64,000 bases of DNA from G963677185 sp963677185 (GTDB lineage Bacteria > Bacillota > Syntrophomonadia > Syntrophomonadales > Syntrophomonadaceae): the NCBI GenBank assembly GCA_963677185.1, contig OY781889.1, positions 434,001 to 498,000 of the forward strand, in the 5' to 3' direction. A program made the translations under genes and the position numbers. The notes under the pieces were generated by a model. That model made no database searches and had not been told where the DNA came from. It saw only the letters and a list, made by a program, of their open reading frames with translations. Below are positions 54,657-62,629 of the stretch, piece by piece (the stretch's first letter is position 1; the number at the start of each line of letters is the position of its first letter).

Positions 54657-56369
54657 ATGCGGTTGAAGGTTACTAAATCTAAAAATGCTGCTTCGCTTTA
54701 TGTAATAAGGTCCACCTATGTGAATGGCGTTCATTCCTCCAAGATCGTGGAAAAGCTTGGCACATATGATGGACTCCTGGAAAAATTGGGCGGGCAAGAT
54801 CCTTATGAATGGGCTAAAGAGTACATCGCGGAGCTTAACCGGCAGGAAAAAGAGAATAAGCGTGAAGTCCTGGTCAAGTATTCCCCGGTCAAGATTATCG
54901 ACAAAGGCCAGCAGCAATCATTCAATGGCGGCTACCTGTTCCTGCAGAAGATCTATCACGAGCTAAAGCTTGATAAAATGTGCCAAACCATCGCTAAAAA
55001 GTACAAGTTCTCTTTCGACCTGGACTCTATCCTATCCAGGCTTGTTTATGCCAGGGTTATCTACCCTTCCTCCAAGCTTTCTACATACCAAGATTCCTTC
55101 AAGTTCATGGAGCAGCCTTCGTTTGACCTCCACCAAATCTACCGTGCACTGGAGATAATAGCCAAGGAGGCTGATTTTATCCAGTCTTCCCTTTACACCA
55201 ACAGCCTGGCTGTTTCAAAGCGGAATACGAAGGTGCTGTATTACGATTGCACCAACTATTTCTTTGAAATAGAGCAGGAGTCAGGCATCAAGCAATACGG
55301 CTATTCCAAGGAGCATCGCCCCAACCCCATCGTCCAGATGGGACTTTTCATGGATGGGGATGGGATACCCCTGGCCATATATATTGGCAAAGGCAATACT
55401 AATGAGCAGCTGACTCTAAAGCCGCTGGAGGAAAAAATTCTGTCCGATTTTAATTGCTCCAAGTTTATCGTCTGTACCGATGCCGGGCTCGCCTCCAATA
55501 GCAATCGTCAGTTCAATAACCAGGGCGACCGTGCTTTCATAACTACGCAGTCAGTCAAGAAGCTGAAGAAGCACCTGAAGGAATGGGCCTTAAGCCCTGA
55601 AGGCTGGCTCCTGCCTGGCGACAGCTCAAAATACAGTCTGGATATGCTTGATGAGGAAAAGGACTGGGAAAAGACTTTTTACAAGGAGCGCTGGATTGTG
55701 GAAGACGGGCTGGAACAGAAGCTTATCGTGTCTTTTTCGCTCAAGTACCAAAACTACCAGCGCAAGGTCAGGAACGCCCAAATTGAGAGAGCCTGCAAAG
55801 TCCTTGACACGAATTTGGGCAAGCTGAATAAGGTGAACCCAAACGACTATAGGCGGTTTATTAAGAAGACTAGTGTCACCCCGGAAGGAGAGCTTGCCAG
55901 CAAAACGTTATATGAAATTGACAATGCTGTCATTGGTAAAGAGGAGGCTTTTGACGGGTTCTACGCGGTCTGCACCAACCTTGATGGCGACACATCAACC
56001 GTTCTGGCGGTAAACAAGAGGCGCTGGCGGATTGAGGAGTGCTTCCGGATCATGAAAACCGAGTTCAAAGCCAGGCCAGTGTACCTTAGCCGCGATGACC
56101 GGATAACAGCGCATTTCATGACCTGTTTTATCGCACTGGTGGTCTACAGGCTCCTGGAAAAGCGGCTGGAGGAACAATACACGTGCAGCGAGATTGTTCA
56201 GGGTCTGCGGGACATGAATTTTCACGAGATTAAGGGGGAAGGCTTCGTTCCGACCTACACGAGAACCGATTTTACCGACAGCCTTCATGATGCTTTTGGG
56301 TTCCGCACTGACTACCAGATACTGACCACACGGCAGATGAAAAATATTTTTAAGGTCACTAAGTCTTAA
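54657..56369 (+). CDS. IS1634-family transposase
   Basis: 570 residues. An N-terminal region (LYVIRSTYVNGVHSSKIVEKLGTYD, DPYEWAKEYIAELN) typical of the family is followed by a DDE catalytic core: VLYYDCTNYFFEIEQE (first Asp), KFIVCTDAGLAS (second Asp) and YxxRWRIEECFRIMKTEFKARPVYL-like sequence (Glu). The frame is unbroken, so the enzyme may be active. GGAGGTGTTTTG selects ATG 54657; the TTG one codon earlier is less likely. Confidence 0.94.
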   Translation: MRLKVTKSKNAASLYVIRSTYVNGVHSSKIVEKLGTYDGLLEKLGGQDPYEWAKEYIAELNRQEKENKREVLVKYSPVKIIDKGQQQSFNGGYLFLQKIYHELKLDKMCQTIAKKYKFSFDLDSILSRLVYARVIYPSSKLSTYQDSFKFMEQPSFDLHQIYRALEIIAKEADFIQSSLYTNSLAVSKRNTKVLYYDCTNYFFEIEQESGIKQYGYSKEHRPNPIVQMGLFMDGDGIPLAIYIGKGNTNEQLTLKPLEEKILSDFNCSKFIVCTDAGLASNSNRQFNNQGDRAFITTQSVKKLKKHLKEWALSPEGWLLPGDSSKYSLDMLDEEKDWEKTFYKERWIVEDGLEQKLIVSFSLKYQNYQRKVRNAQIERACKVLDTNLGKLNKVNPNDYRRFIKKTSVTPEGELASKTLYEIDNAVIGKEEAFDGFYAVCTNLDGDTSTVLAVNKRRWRIEECFRIMKTEFKARPVYLSRDDRITAHFMTCFIALVVYRLLEKRLEEQYTCSEIVQGLRDMNFHEIKGEGFVPTYTRTDFTDSLHDAFGFRTDYQILTTRQMKNIFKVTKS

Positions 56370-56404
56370 GAGAAGATTACTCACTTTTTATTAACATAAG
56401 GAAA

Positions 56405-56444
56405 CCCCGTAATCCCCTGTATTAGGAGCTTGCGGGGCTTTTTG
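56405..56444 (+). terminator. Terminator of the transposase gene
   Basis: CCCCGTAA pairs with TTGCGGGG (one wobble) around an inner stem, then CTTTTTG. It is internal to the IS. Confidence 0.65.
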
Positions 56445-56468
56445 CCTTCTGCAAGTGTCAAAGACAGG

Positions 56469-56565
56469 ATTTTACCAGATATGCAGCCAGTTTAAACGCG
56501 AAGCACGGCATTATAAACGCTCATTTATTTATTGCGCAGAAAAATAAATGATAACAGGGGGATTC
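56469..56565. repeat. 97-bp direct repeat, right copy
   Basis: Duplicate of 54426-54522. The sequence includes CATTTATTTATT...AATAAATG, itself a hairpin around GCGCAG. Confidence 0.93.
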
Positions 56566-56653
56566 AATCACTATGTTTTCAGCACATTTATGAACGCCCT
56601 GCAATATTAAGCTTTACTGTTATGTCCCCTGTATCCTGGTTCAAACATAATAA

Positions 56654-56687
56654 AACCCGGCCACTGATAATTACCGGCGGCCGGGTT
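56654..56687 (-). terminator. Terminator at the end of the flagellar gene group
   Basis: AACCCGGCC pairs with GGCCGGGTT, with TTTTATTATG on the minus-strand exit, 25 bp after the stop of the gene at 56712. Confidence 0.85.
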
Positions 56688-56711
56688 GTCCATTTATACT
56701 TAATGCCTGTT

Positions 56712-57182
56712 TTATTGCGTCTTATGGTGCTGTTGATAAGCCCGGGAAGCATTATTATAGCGCATCGGCCCCATTTCTGCGTTCTCTGCAAATACGGCGC
56801 TTTTTCCGATTATACCGGCGCATTCTTCGTCAATGGATTTAATTTGATGCAATAGACCCGCTATTTCCTTTATCTGAATCTCAATGCGTTCGAAATCTTC
56901 CTTCTGTAAAAAAGGTTTTAATGCGCTCAAATGAAATTCACTGATGCCCAGCTCGTTTGCCATTTCCCGCTGGTAGCCGCGGCTTTCCTGCAGCAGTTCT
57001 ACCATTTCATCCATAAGACCTGCCCGCAGCCTGGCAATATTATATAATTGCTCCTTTTTCCGAGGCCATTGCAGATCGTGCAAAAAAGCCAGCTGCGCCT
57101 GGCTCTGTTCCAAAAGCTGGCGATATATAACTATCTGAGAGTCAAAATTGGCAAACATGAATTCAAATGATGATTCCTTCAT
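56712..57182 (-). CDS. Hypothetical helical protein of the flagellar cluster (FlgN/FliT-like?)
   Basis: 156 residues, almost all helix-forming, with no catalytic motif or membrane segment. Size, helicity and place at the end of a fliS-containing operon suggest a flagellar export chaperone, but no family signature is certain. GGGAGAATAAACG precedes the ATG. A strong terminator follows. Confidence 0.7.
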   Translation of the reverse strand: MKESSFEFMFANFDSQIVIYRQLLEQSQAQLAFLHDLQWPRKKEQLYNIARLRAGLMDEMVELLQESRGYQREMANELGISEFHLSALKPFLQKEDFERIEIQIKEIAGLLHQIKSIDEECAGIIGKSAVFAENAEMGPMRYNNASRAYQQHHKTQ

Positions 57183-57209
57183 CGTTTATTCTCCCTTCCC
57201 TGGAGCAGG

Positions 57210-57683
57210 CTACTTTTTCCGATCGAAGAAGATGGCCTGAGGCGGAGGCCCGGAATTGTAATACGAATTCATTACCTTGCGATTTTGCACGAGGTGTTTC
57301 AATTCCGCAGCCGCTTTATCAGCGTTTTTCTTTAAATTGTCCTCGATAACTAAATCATTCTGCAGTATTTCGTTTATCATCCGGCTTATCCGCTCAACCA
57401 GTGCGGAAAAGTGTTCGAATTCCTCCCGATTATAAAAAACATCCGCCTTATATTGATAAGGCGGCAATTCCAAGCCGGTTAGCTTCTGTATCTTATTTTC
57501 CTGAACCCCAATATGGTCAAGCAGGCGGACCCGCTTGGCATGATAAGCCTCATATTGCTGCCATACCTGTTCGCTATACTGCCCTTCCATGAGGTTTTTT
57601 TCGCCGCAGGACGCTTCAAGAAGCTGTTTAAAAGCTTCCGCAATCTCGGTCATATGTTGCACGATCTTTTCCTGGCGGCTCAT
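57210..57683 (-). CDS. Hypothetical helical protein downstream of fliS
   Basis: 157 residues, predicted coiled/helical (MTEIAEAFKQLLEAS, FSALVERISRMINEILQND, AAAELKHLVQNRKVMNSYY). The C-terminal RKVMNSYYNSGPPPQAIFFDRKK resembles the conserved tail of FlgN/FliT-type chaperones, which is a tentative reading. It starts 3 bp after the fliS stop behind AAGGGG, so it is tightly coupled to fliS. Confidence 0.7.
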   Translation of the reverse strand: MSRQEKIVQHMTEIAEAFKQLLEASCGEKNLMEGQYSEQVWQQYEAYHAKRVRLLDHIGVQENKIQKLTGLELPPYQYKADVFYNREEFEHFSALVERISRMINEILQNDLVIEDNLKKNADKAAAELKHLVQNRKVMNSYYNSGPPPQAIFFDRKK

Positions 57684-57686
57684 TCG

Positions 57687-58196
57687 CTACCCCTTAATAT
57701 TCAGACCGGCAGCCGGCTTTACCGCTCCGCCGACAGCGTTGTATGCAATGGTCTTTGACGGTACCGCTACGGGAACCGGGTTTACCGGTGCTTCAGGCGC
57801 CGAAACCTTATTCTCCGTTTTAATTATTTCTATGGCTTCAGCCCATGTATCTCTCATCTGCGCCAGAAAAGACTTTACTTCGCCTACTATGGCCCTATCC
57901 TTGCCAATATTCGCTTCAATCAGACGCCGGTACATATACTCGTACAAGGTGTACAGGCTGCTGGAAATTTCATACTGCATATCCAGAGTAGACATAAGTT
58001 CGACGATAATATCCTCGGTCTTAACAATCTGATTGTGGGCATGCTCAATATTTTTTTCGTCGATTGCTATCTCAGCATTGCCGAGAAATCGAATAGCCCC
58101 ATCAAAAAGCATTATCAGCAACTTTTCTGATGAAACTGTTTCAACGCTGGCTTTTTTATAATGATCGTAAGCCTGGGCTTGAGCGCTCATATTCAC
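57687..58196 (-). CDS. fliS: Flagellin export chaperone FliS
   Basis: About 169 residues. AYDHYKKASVETVSSEKLLIMLFDGAIRFL is the FliS N-terminal signature, followed by helices (IVKTEDIIVELMSTLDMQYEISSSLYTLYEYMYRRLIEAN). The C-terminal ~40 residues are a Pro/Val/Ala-rich extension not needed for the fold. FliS binds the flagellin C-terminus and blocks premature assembly. GTG at 58196 is best placed behind GAGGGGG; ATG 58190 is possible. Confidence 0.92.
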   Translation of the reverse strand: MNMSAQAQAYDHYKKASVETVSSEKLLIMLFDGAIRFLGNAEIAIDEKNIEHAHNQIVKTEDIIVELMSTLDMQYEISSSLYTLYEYMYRRLIEANIGKDRAIVGEVKSFLAQMRDTWAEAIEIIKTENKVSAPEAPVNPVPVAVPSKTIAYNAVGGAVKPAAGLNIKG

Positions 58197-58349
58197 ATAC
58201 ACGACCCCCTCAATGATCGATCTGCCCGGGATTTCCCCCGCTTGCGCCATGTTTCAAAAATGCCGCAAAATACCTATCCCTGCAGACCGCGCTATTTTCT
58301 AGCGTGATTTCTGCGTGGATTGCTCAATACATTGGTTTGCGCTTACAAA

Positions 58350-58724
58350 CTATCCCAGTTCGTTCAGCAGCAGCCCGGTGGCCTGATCCATTTTTTCGCG
58401 CAGCTCAGCGGCCATTTCAAGCATCTTGTCAGAAGGAATCTTCCGGATGATTTTTTCACCGCCAGCACCGTTTTCAACTACTGAAACCTGATAGCGCCCG
58501 CTTTTTTCATGCAGTTTGAAAACTAAATGACGATCAGTGATCTCCATGACTTTATTCGCCAGTTCCACGGCGTTCTCCAGAGCCTCCCTGTCAATCGGCT
58601 TCCCTGCCTGAGTTGCGAGCTTCTCGGTCCTTGGTTCTTGTTTGATTGCTTTCGGTTCCACCGGCTCCGGCCGGACAGGAATGGAAGCAACATTCAAAAC
58701 CTTTTCCTGTGCCTCGACTCGCAT
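58350..58724 (-). CDS. flaG: FlaG family protein
   Basis: 124 residues. A variable N-terminus is followed by the FlaG core: VELANKVMEITDRHLVFKLHEKSGRYQVSVVENGAGGEKIIRKIPSDKMLEMAAELREKM. FlaG influences flagellar filament length. GGAGGCGAAAAAT precedes the ATG. A probable sigma-D promoter lies about 45 bp upstream. Confidence 0.9.
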   Translation of the reverse strand: MRVEAQEKVLNVASIPVRPEPVEPKAIKQEPRTEKLATQAGKPIDREALENAVELANKVMEITDRHLVFKLHEKSGRYQVSVVENGAGGEKIIRKIPSDKMLEMAAELREKMDQATGLLLNELG

Positions 58725-58766
58725 ATTTTTCGCCTCCTTGCGTATAGAGATACTTTCCTATATCCA

Positions 58767-58794
58767 TTATCGGGCCTTAGGTAAAATAACCTTA
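58767..58794 (-). promoter_or_regulatory. Candidate sigma-D (flagellar sigma-28) promoter for flaG
   Basis: TAAG, 16 bp, CCCGATAA on the minus strand, close to the TAAA-N15-GCCGATAA consensus. Confidence 0.6.
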
Positions 58795-58812
58795 GTATTT
58801 CAAGAAAAATTC

Positions 58813-59184
58813 CTAAGAATTGGCCACCGGGCCCAGATAAGCGCGCAAAATTTCATTCCAGCGCCTGAAGGCCGGTATCACCGCAACCTGCAACTCGAAA
58901 CGGGCTTTATCGGGTTCGGATTGCTGATAGCTTTTTTCGAGTTCGACAAAGCAGCGCTTCAGCTCGTCCGAAGCGCTCTGAAGTGCGTTCTTCATATCTT
59001 CAGGGGTTTGCATACCTTCCAGCGCCTCCCCCACAGCAAATTGGGCATCGGAAATATCCTTCAGCAAAAAGCTGCTTTCTTCCAGAAATCCATTTTGGAG
59101 ACGAGTCTGAAGGTAATTGAGGCCTTCATCCATAGTGTCCAGCAGCTCCAGGGCCTGCCCTGCAATTCCGTAGCTTTCTGTCAT
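58813..59184 (-). CDS. Hypothetical helical protein of the flagellar cluster
   Basis: 123 residues, helical and acidic (GQALELLDTMDEGLNYLQTRLQNG, EESSFLLKDISDAQFAVGEALEGM). No signal peptide or known catalytic motif. It lies between yjfB-like and flaG genes on the same strand, so a motility role is likely but unproven. GGAAGGGTGTTAAGGA precedes the ATG. Confidence 0.7.
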   Translation of the reverse strand: MTESYGIAGQALELLDTMDEGLNYLQTRLQNGFLEESSFLLKDISDAQFAVGEALEGMQTPEDMKNALQSASDELKRCFVELEKSYQQSEPDKARFELQVAVIPAFRRWNEILRAYLGPVANS

Positions 59185-59275
59185 TCCTTAACACCCTTCC
59201 GCAGCAGTTAACATCCATTAGCAAATAGAAAGTGGGTCCGGTCTAATAAAGACCGGCCCCGGGGAAATCAAGTCC

Positions 59276-59485
59276 CTATCCCAGAACATTCAGGTTTTTG
59301 CCCAGATTGGGGTAGACACTTGTTTCCATGGTGTTGACATCAGCAGTATTTGCCATATTAATAATTGCTGCGGCATTCTCTGCCTGCTGATCCATTTGCA
59401 TTTTCATAACACCAACGGAAAAAGCCTGCTGTACCTGGGCTTGCTGCATCGACGTTATCTGACCGGCCAGTGCGATGCCATCCAT
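59276..59485 (-). CDS. YjfB-family putative motility protein
   Basis: 69 residues. The start MDGIALAGQITSMQQAQVQQAFSVGVMKMQMDQQ and the small size match the YjfB family often found with flagellar genes. The function is not known. AAAGGGGGACTGTGG precedes the ATG. Confidence 0.85.
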   Translation of the reverse strand: MDGIALAGQITSMQQAQVQQAFSVGVMKMQMDQQAENAAAIINMANTADVNTMETSVYPNLGKNLNVLG

Positions 59486-59592
59486 CCACAGTCCCCCTTT
59501 CTAGTATTTCAGGAACAAGCCTGATATGTTTTTATCGAACGAAACTAAATTTGACTGAACAAATGAAGCTGGCATTTTTGCCAGGACGCAGT

Positions 59593-59633
59593 AAAACCGG
59601 CCTCTGCGCCAGGATTTACGCAAATGCCGGCTT
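59593..59633 (-). terminator. Probable terminator of the ArsC-like gene
   Basis: AAGCCGGC...GCCGGTTTT imperfect stem with an inner TTTGCG/CGCAGA pairing on the minus strand, 23 bp after the stop, ending in TTTT. Confidence 0.55.
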
Positions 59634-59656
59634 AAAATCAAGTGCCTGCATTTGAA

Positions 59657-60019
59657 TTAGAGCTTATTTAACACGGTCTGATAGGAGCTTTCAGAGAAGC
59701 CGGCAATATAGACTCCCGGCGCCTTTAGCAGCGGGCGCAGCAAAATCCGGGGATTGGCTCCAACCAGTTCGATGGCGCCATTGTCATCTAAATCATCGAT
59801 CTTGACATTCATTTTTTTGAACACCGCGCTTTTCGGATTTATGAGTCCGCGCACGGCAGTACCCCCGTCCTGGGCCATTTTCTTCAGTTCTTCAGCATTA
59901 AGCGGATTGCTTATCAAGTCACGTTCGGTATAATCCACGTGGTTTTGTTTAAGCCATGCCCGGGCTTTGGCACAGGTGCTTCAGCTCTTTATGCAGTAAA
60001 AATTAAATTTCGTTTCCAT
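59657..60019 (-). CDS. ArsC/Spx-like thioredoxin-fold protein, probable selenoprotein (in-frame UGA)
   Basis: Read from ATG 60019 (behind AGGTAGGA), codon 13 is TGA at 59981-59983. The frame then continues without a break to 59657, giving 120 residues: METKFNFYCIKS-U-STCAKARAWLKQNH... followed by VDYTERDLISNPLNAEELKKM, AVRGLINPKSAVFKK and LLRPLLKAPGVYIAGF. The UxxC occupies the CxxC redox position of the ArsC/Spx/YffB family (CxTCxKAxxWL). A hairpin 14-30 nt after the UGA fits a bacterial SECIS. A caller that treats UGA as stop would start at the GTG at 59936-59938 and lose the active site. A nonsense-mutated pseudogene is possible but less likely, given the exact position and the well-kept frame. 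Confidence 0.82.
59951..59967 (-). promoter_or_regulatory. Candidate bacterial SECIS hairpin
   Basis: AAGCC-CGGGCAT-GGCTT on the coding strand, with the loop 19-25 nt after the UGA and G residues early in the loop. This spacing is close to that of the E. coli fdhF SECIS. Confidence 0.6.
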
Positions 60020-60043
60020 AAATTCCTACCTCTTTCGTTAAAA

Positions 60044-60064
60044 GTGAGACGTTAAACGTAAAAT
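60044..60064 (+). repeat. Three-unit heptamer repeat
   Basis: GTGAGAC GTTAAAC GTAAAAT, a minimal member of the heptamer family. It is the one copy not directly behind a recognised stop codon. Confidence 0.6.
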
Positions 60065-60231
60065 GGATTCAACAGTCATCAGCTAATGATTATTCGGCCT
60101 TCTATTTCATTTTATATTTTGCAGAATCAACCAACCGTCTTGATGTTCCCGTGAAAGCTATCTTTCCCTCGTCAATAGCTGCAATTTTCATCTATCGCGT
60201 TACCGTTAACTCATAACCTGCAGCCTTGCGT

Positions 60232-60915
60232 CTATGAATCCATCCGGTATCCGTAGCGCGGTATATTAACGATTTTGTTGCCGAATTCACCCAGCCGTTT
60301 GCGCAGACGGTAAACCAGCGCAGATATCTCTTCGGCGCTGACATCGGGGATTTCGTCCGAGTCCGGCGATCTTTCCGGCCATACTCGCATTTTAATATCA
60401 TTGTAGGTGAGAGCCTGGTTGCACTTTTCGTGTAAAAACAGCAAGAGTTCAATCTCTTTGCCGGTCAGGTTTAGCACTTCCGAACCCAGGCGCACCTCCC
60501 GGCGATCGGGATCAATAAGCAGGTTGCCGTATTGCCGGGGTACATTTTGAGTCAAAGTGCACAGGTCGATGGTTTCACCTTTCTCGGCGGCAAATACGTC
60601 GCAGAACTCCAGGCGGACCGCTCCTCTGGCCAGAGTGACAATATCTCCGTGGCTGATCAGGAGGGGAACTCCCGATTCCAGCACTCTGCCGTTCACTGCC
60701 GTGCCATGCTTGCTTCCCAGGTCTTGAATGCTGGCATTGGTTTCGGTGCAGTTGATCACCACATGCCTTTTAGACACATGCGGACTGCTGAAAGCAATAT
60801 CCGGAAAATAATTCTGCCAGGGGCGTCCGAGCAAAGTCTGCCCCATTAACAGCTCAATTTCGGTGCCTTTCTTGTGAGGGTCTCCATTGTCCACGACCAG
60901 AAAATACCGGTTCAC
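60232..60915 (-). CDS. FHA domain - winged-helix (OmpR-type) regulator
   Basis: 227 residues. The N-terminal FHA domain (~1-105) has LLGRPWQNYF, SSPHVSKRHVVI and DLGSKHGTAVNGR, the phosphothreonine-binding motifs. The C-terminal ~95 residues form a Trans_Reg_C-like winged helix: VNLTGKEIELLLFLHEKCNQALTYNDIKMRVWPE-type start and ISALVYRLRKRLGEFGNKIVNIPRYGYRMDS end. It probably links Ser/Thr phosphorylation to transcription. GTG start after GGAGGAGG. Confidence 0.87.
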   Translation of the reverse strand: MNRYFLVVDNGDPHKKGTEIELLMGQTLLGRPWQNYFPDIAFSSPHVSKRHVVINCTETNASIQDLGSKHGTAVNGRVLESGVPLLISHGDIVTLARGAVRLEFCDVFAAEKGETIDLCTLTQNVPRQYGNLLIDPDRREVRLGSEVLNLTGKEIELLLFLHEKCNQALTYNDIKMRVWPERSPDSDEIPDVSAEEISALVYRLRKRLGEFGNKIVNIPRYGYRMDS

Positions 60916-61255
60916 AAGCTTAATCCTCCTCCACCCTGACTCTCCTCATCGAGGCCTTAACTCATTATTATGATACACACTGCGGCGGCCTTATTCAATT
61001 ATCATCTGCATATCATCGTTTTATCAGATTTCTATCATTGCAATGTAATTTTATTATCACATACCTGTCATGGAAAATACCGGCAGTTTCACCATAATTA
61101 AAAGTAGAACGCAGCAGCCCAACTATTAACAGTGCTCCAGGAATCTATTATGTCAGGGGGTGATAGTCTATCAACATAATCATTTGGAACCGATTGATAT
61201 TTTCCAGCCTTGCTGCTGATTCGGCACCTACATATTTTGAAAGGAGTTGCTCATT
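60916..61255. other. Intergenic region between divergent genes
   Basis: 340 bp, A/T-rich, presumably with promoters for both the FHA regulator and the secreted protein. No riboswitch or clear hexamer pair was recognised. Confidence 0.5.
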
Positions 61256-62281
61256 ATGAAAAGGATCACCCGTATGAAAACCGCACGCATGATGGCCGCG
61301 GCATTATTAATCTCCCTCTTTTGCTATAGCCCGGTTCTGGCCTGCGAAGAACAAAAGACCGAAACCCCGGTTAACAACGCACAGCAGATTGACCTGAATT
61401 CGCAACTGGAACTGCTGGCTCAGCTCAATCTTATGCTGGGCCTGGGCACGGTACAGCCCAATATCGAAGTAAGCCCGACCAGCCTGGATTTCGGGCAGGT
61501 GCAATGGAACACCGCATCGACCACTAAATCAATTACCATCACCAATTCAGGCGATGCAGACCTGGTTATCGCATTCCGTGATTTCAAAGGCATCAATGCC
61601 ACCGGGCAAACCGCGGGTTCTGATGGTAAAGTCGAAGACGACTCCCTGGATTTTATCATGTCAGACAGCGGCTTTGCGTATGACAAGGACAAGAGCACTT
61701 ATACACTGGCATCCGATAAAAGCGGCACCGTCACCGTGTACTTCAAGCCTCGCGACATTGGCTCCAGCAGCGCAACCATGCTTTGCCTGTCCAATGATCC
61801 AGATCAAAATCAGATCCTGCTGACTTTCAAAGGCGAAGGCACTGCTCCACCCACAACAACCAGCACCCTGCCCATTTTAGACCAATTTTTTAATACCCTT
61901 TCGGCAACACTGCAGGTAAGTTTTGGCCTGGGACAGTCGTATTACGTACAAAACGGCGAAGCAGTACCCATGGATGCCGCCACTTTTGCCGAAAATGACC
62001 GTACCTATGTACCTTTGCGCTACCTGGGGGCAGCAATGGGCGCCCTGGTTAGCTGGGATGAGCAAAGCAAGACTGCCAGCCTGTCCAAGGGCGGACAGAC
62101 CGTTTCCACCCAACCGGGAAGCAACCTGCTGTTCCTTAACAACCTTATACCAGTTCCAATGGATGTCACTGTTCTTCAGCGCGACGGCTGCCTGTACCTG
62201 CCCGCTCGCTACGTTGCTGAACAATTCGGTTACAATGTGGACTGGGACGATGAAAACCAGCAGGTGCTGATGACTGAATAG
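61256..62281 (+). CDS. Secreted protein: ASPM/SPD2/Hydin-like domain plus copper-amine-oxidase-N/stalk domain
   Basis: 341 residues. A signal peptide (MMAAALLISLFCYSPVLACE) is followed by an Ig-like ASH-type domain (residues ~65-195: VSPTSLDFGQVQWNTASTTKSITITNSGDADLVI) and a C-terminal stalk domain with two repeats (YVPLRYLGAAMGALVSWDEQSKTASL and LYLPARYVAEQFGYNVDWDDENQQVLM). It is likely a cell-surface or extracellular structural protein. AAAGGAGTTGCTCATT selects ATG 61256. Confidence 0.85.
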   Translation: MKRITRMKTARMMAAALLISLFCYSPVLACEEQKTETPVNNAQQIDLNSQLELLAQLNLMLGLGTVQPNIEVSPTSLDFGQVQWNTASTTKSITITNSGDADLVIAFRDFKGINATGQTAGSDGKVEDDSLDFIMSDSGFAYDKDKSTYTLASDKSGTVTVYFKPRDIGSSSATMLCLSNDPDQNQILLTFKGEGTAPPTTTSTLPILDQFFNTLSATLQVSFGLGQSYYVQNGEAVPMDAATFAENDRTYVPLRYLGAAMGALVSWDEQSKTASLSKGGQTVSTQPGSNLLFLNNLIPVPMDVTVLQRDGCLYLPARYVAEQFGYNVDWDDENQQVLMTE

Positions 62282-62332
62282 ACAGACGCCCATCATATTC
62301 AGAATCAAATTCGAAAGCAGAGTAAATTCAAG

Positions 62333-62372
62333 GTCCGCTAATGATACGTAAAAATACGTTGATTTAGCGGAC
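62333..62372 (+). terminator. Hairpin after the secreted-protein gene
   Basis: GTCCGCTAA pairs with TTAGCGGAC, with an inner ACGTA/TACGT stem, 51 bp after the stop. No T-run follows, so termination is uncertain. Confidence 0.5.
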
Positions 62373-62400
62373 TTAATGATCTGACCGTGAGATTCGCAAA

Positions 62401-62557
62401 TAAATCATGGGGACGCCAGGCTGTGTGGATACCTTTAATGACGCAGATACCGCTATTCTGTGGCGGAAAGAGGGCTGCTGATTGGAACGAACATTGCGGA
62501 AGACTCCGGCAGCTGTCCAGCCAGGGTTTTCGCACCATTTACCGTCCCCATGATTTA
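62401..62557. repeat. GGGGACG-type inverted-repeat element
   Basis: Perfect 15-bp ends TAAATCATGGGGACG and CGTCCCCATGATTTA enclose about 127 bp. The ends share the AAATCAYGGGGACG core with the palindrome at 48036-48129 and the fragment at 12747. Confidence 0.75.
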
Positions 62558-62629
62558 TAATGATATGAAACTCGATGGAAATTCAAAATGCCGGTTCATA
62601 CATACAAGCTAACCGAAGGGAAGAGGGTC

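Larger units (their letters stand above)
54523..56468 (+). mobile_element. IS1634-type (IS4 superfamily) insertion sequence
   Basis: 1946 bp bounded by imperfect inverted ends (GGGTCTTTGACAGTTG left; reverse complement of the right end CCTGTCTTTGACACTTG) and encoding one intact transposase. The 97-bp flanking direct repeats fit the unusually long target duplications known for IS1634. The intact gene and identical repeats suggest recent insertion. Confidence 0.92.

Noticed and set aside
59657..59938. Short ArsC-like frame starting at GTG 59938
   Set aside because: It lacks the redox motif and has no ribosome binding site. The upstream frame through the UGA explains the missing N-terminus.
60916..61255. 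Cyclic di-GMP riboswitch upstream of the secreted protein
   Set aside because: Given the GGDEF genes it was worth looking for, but the conserved GEMM core is not present.
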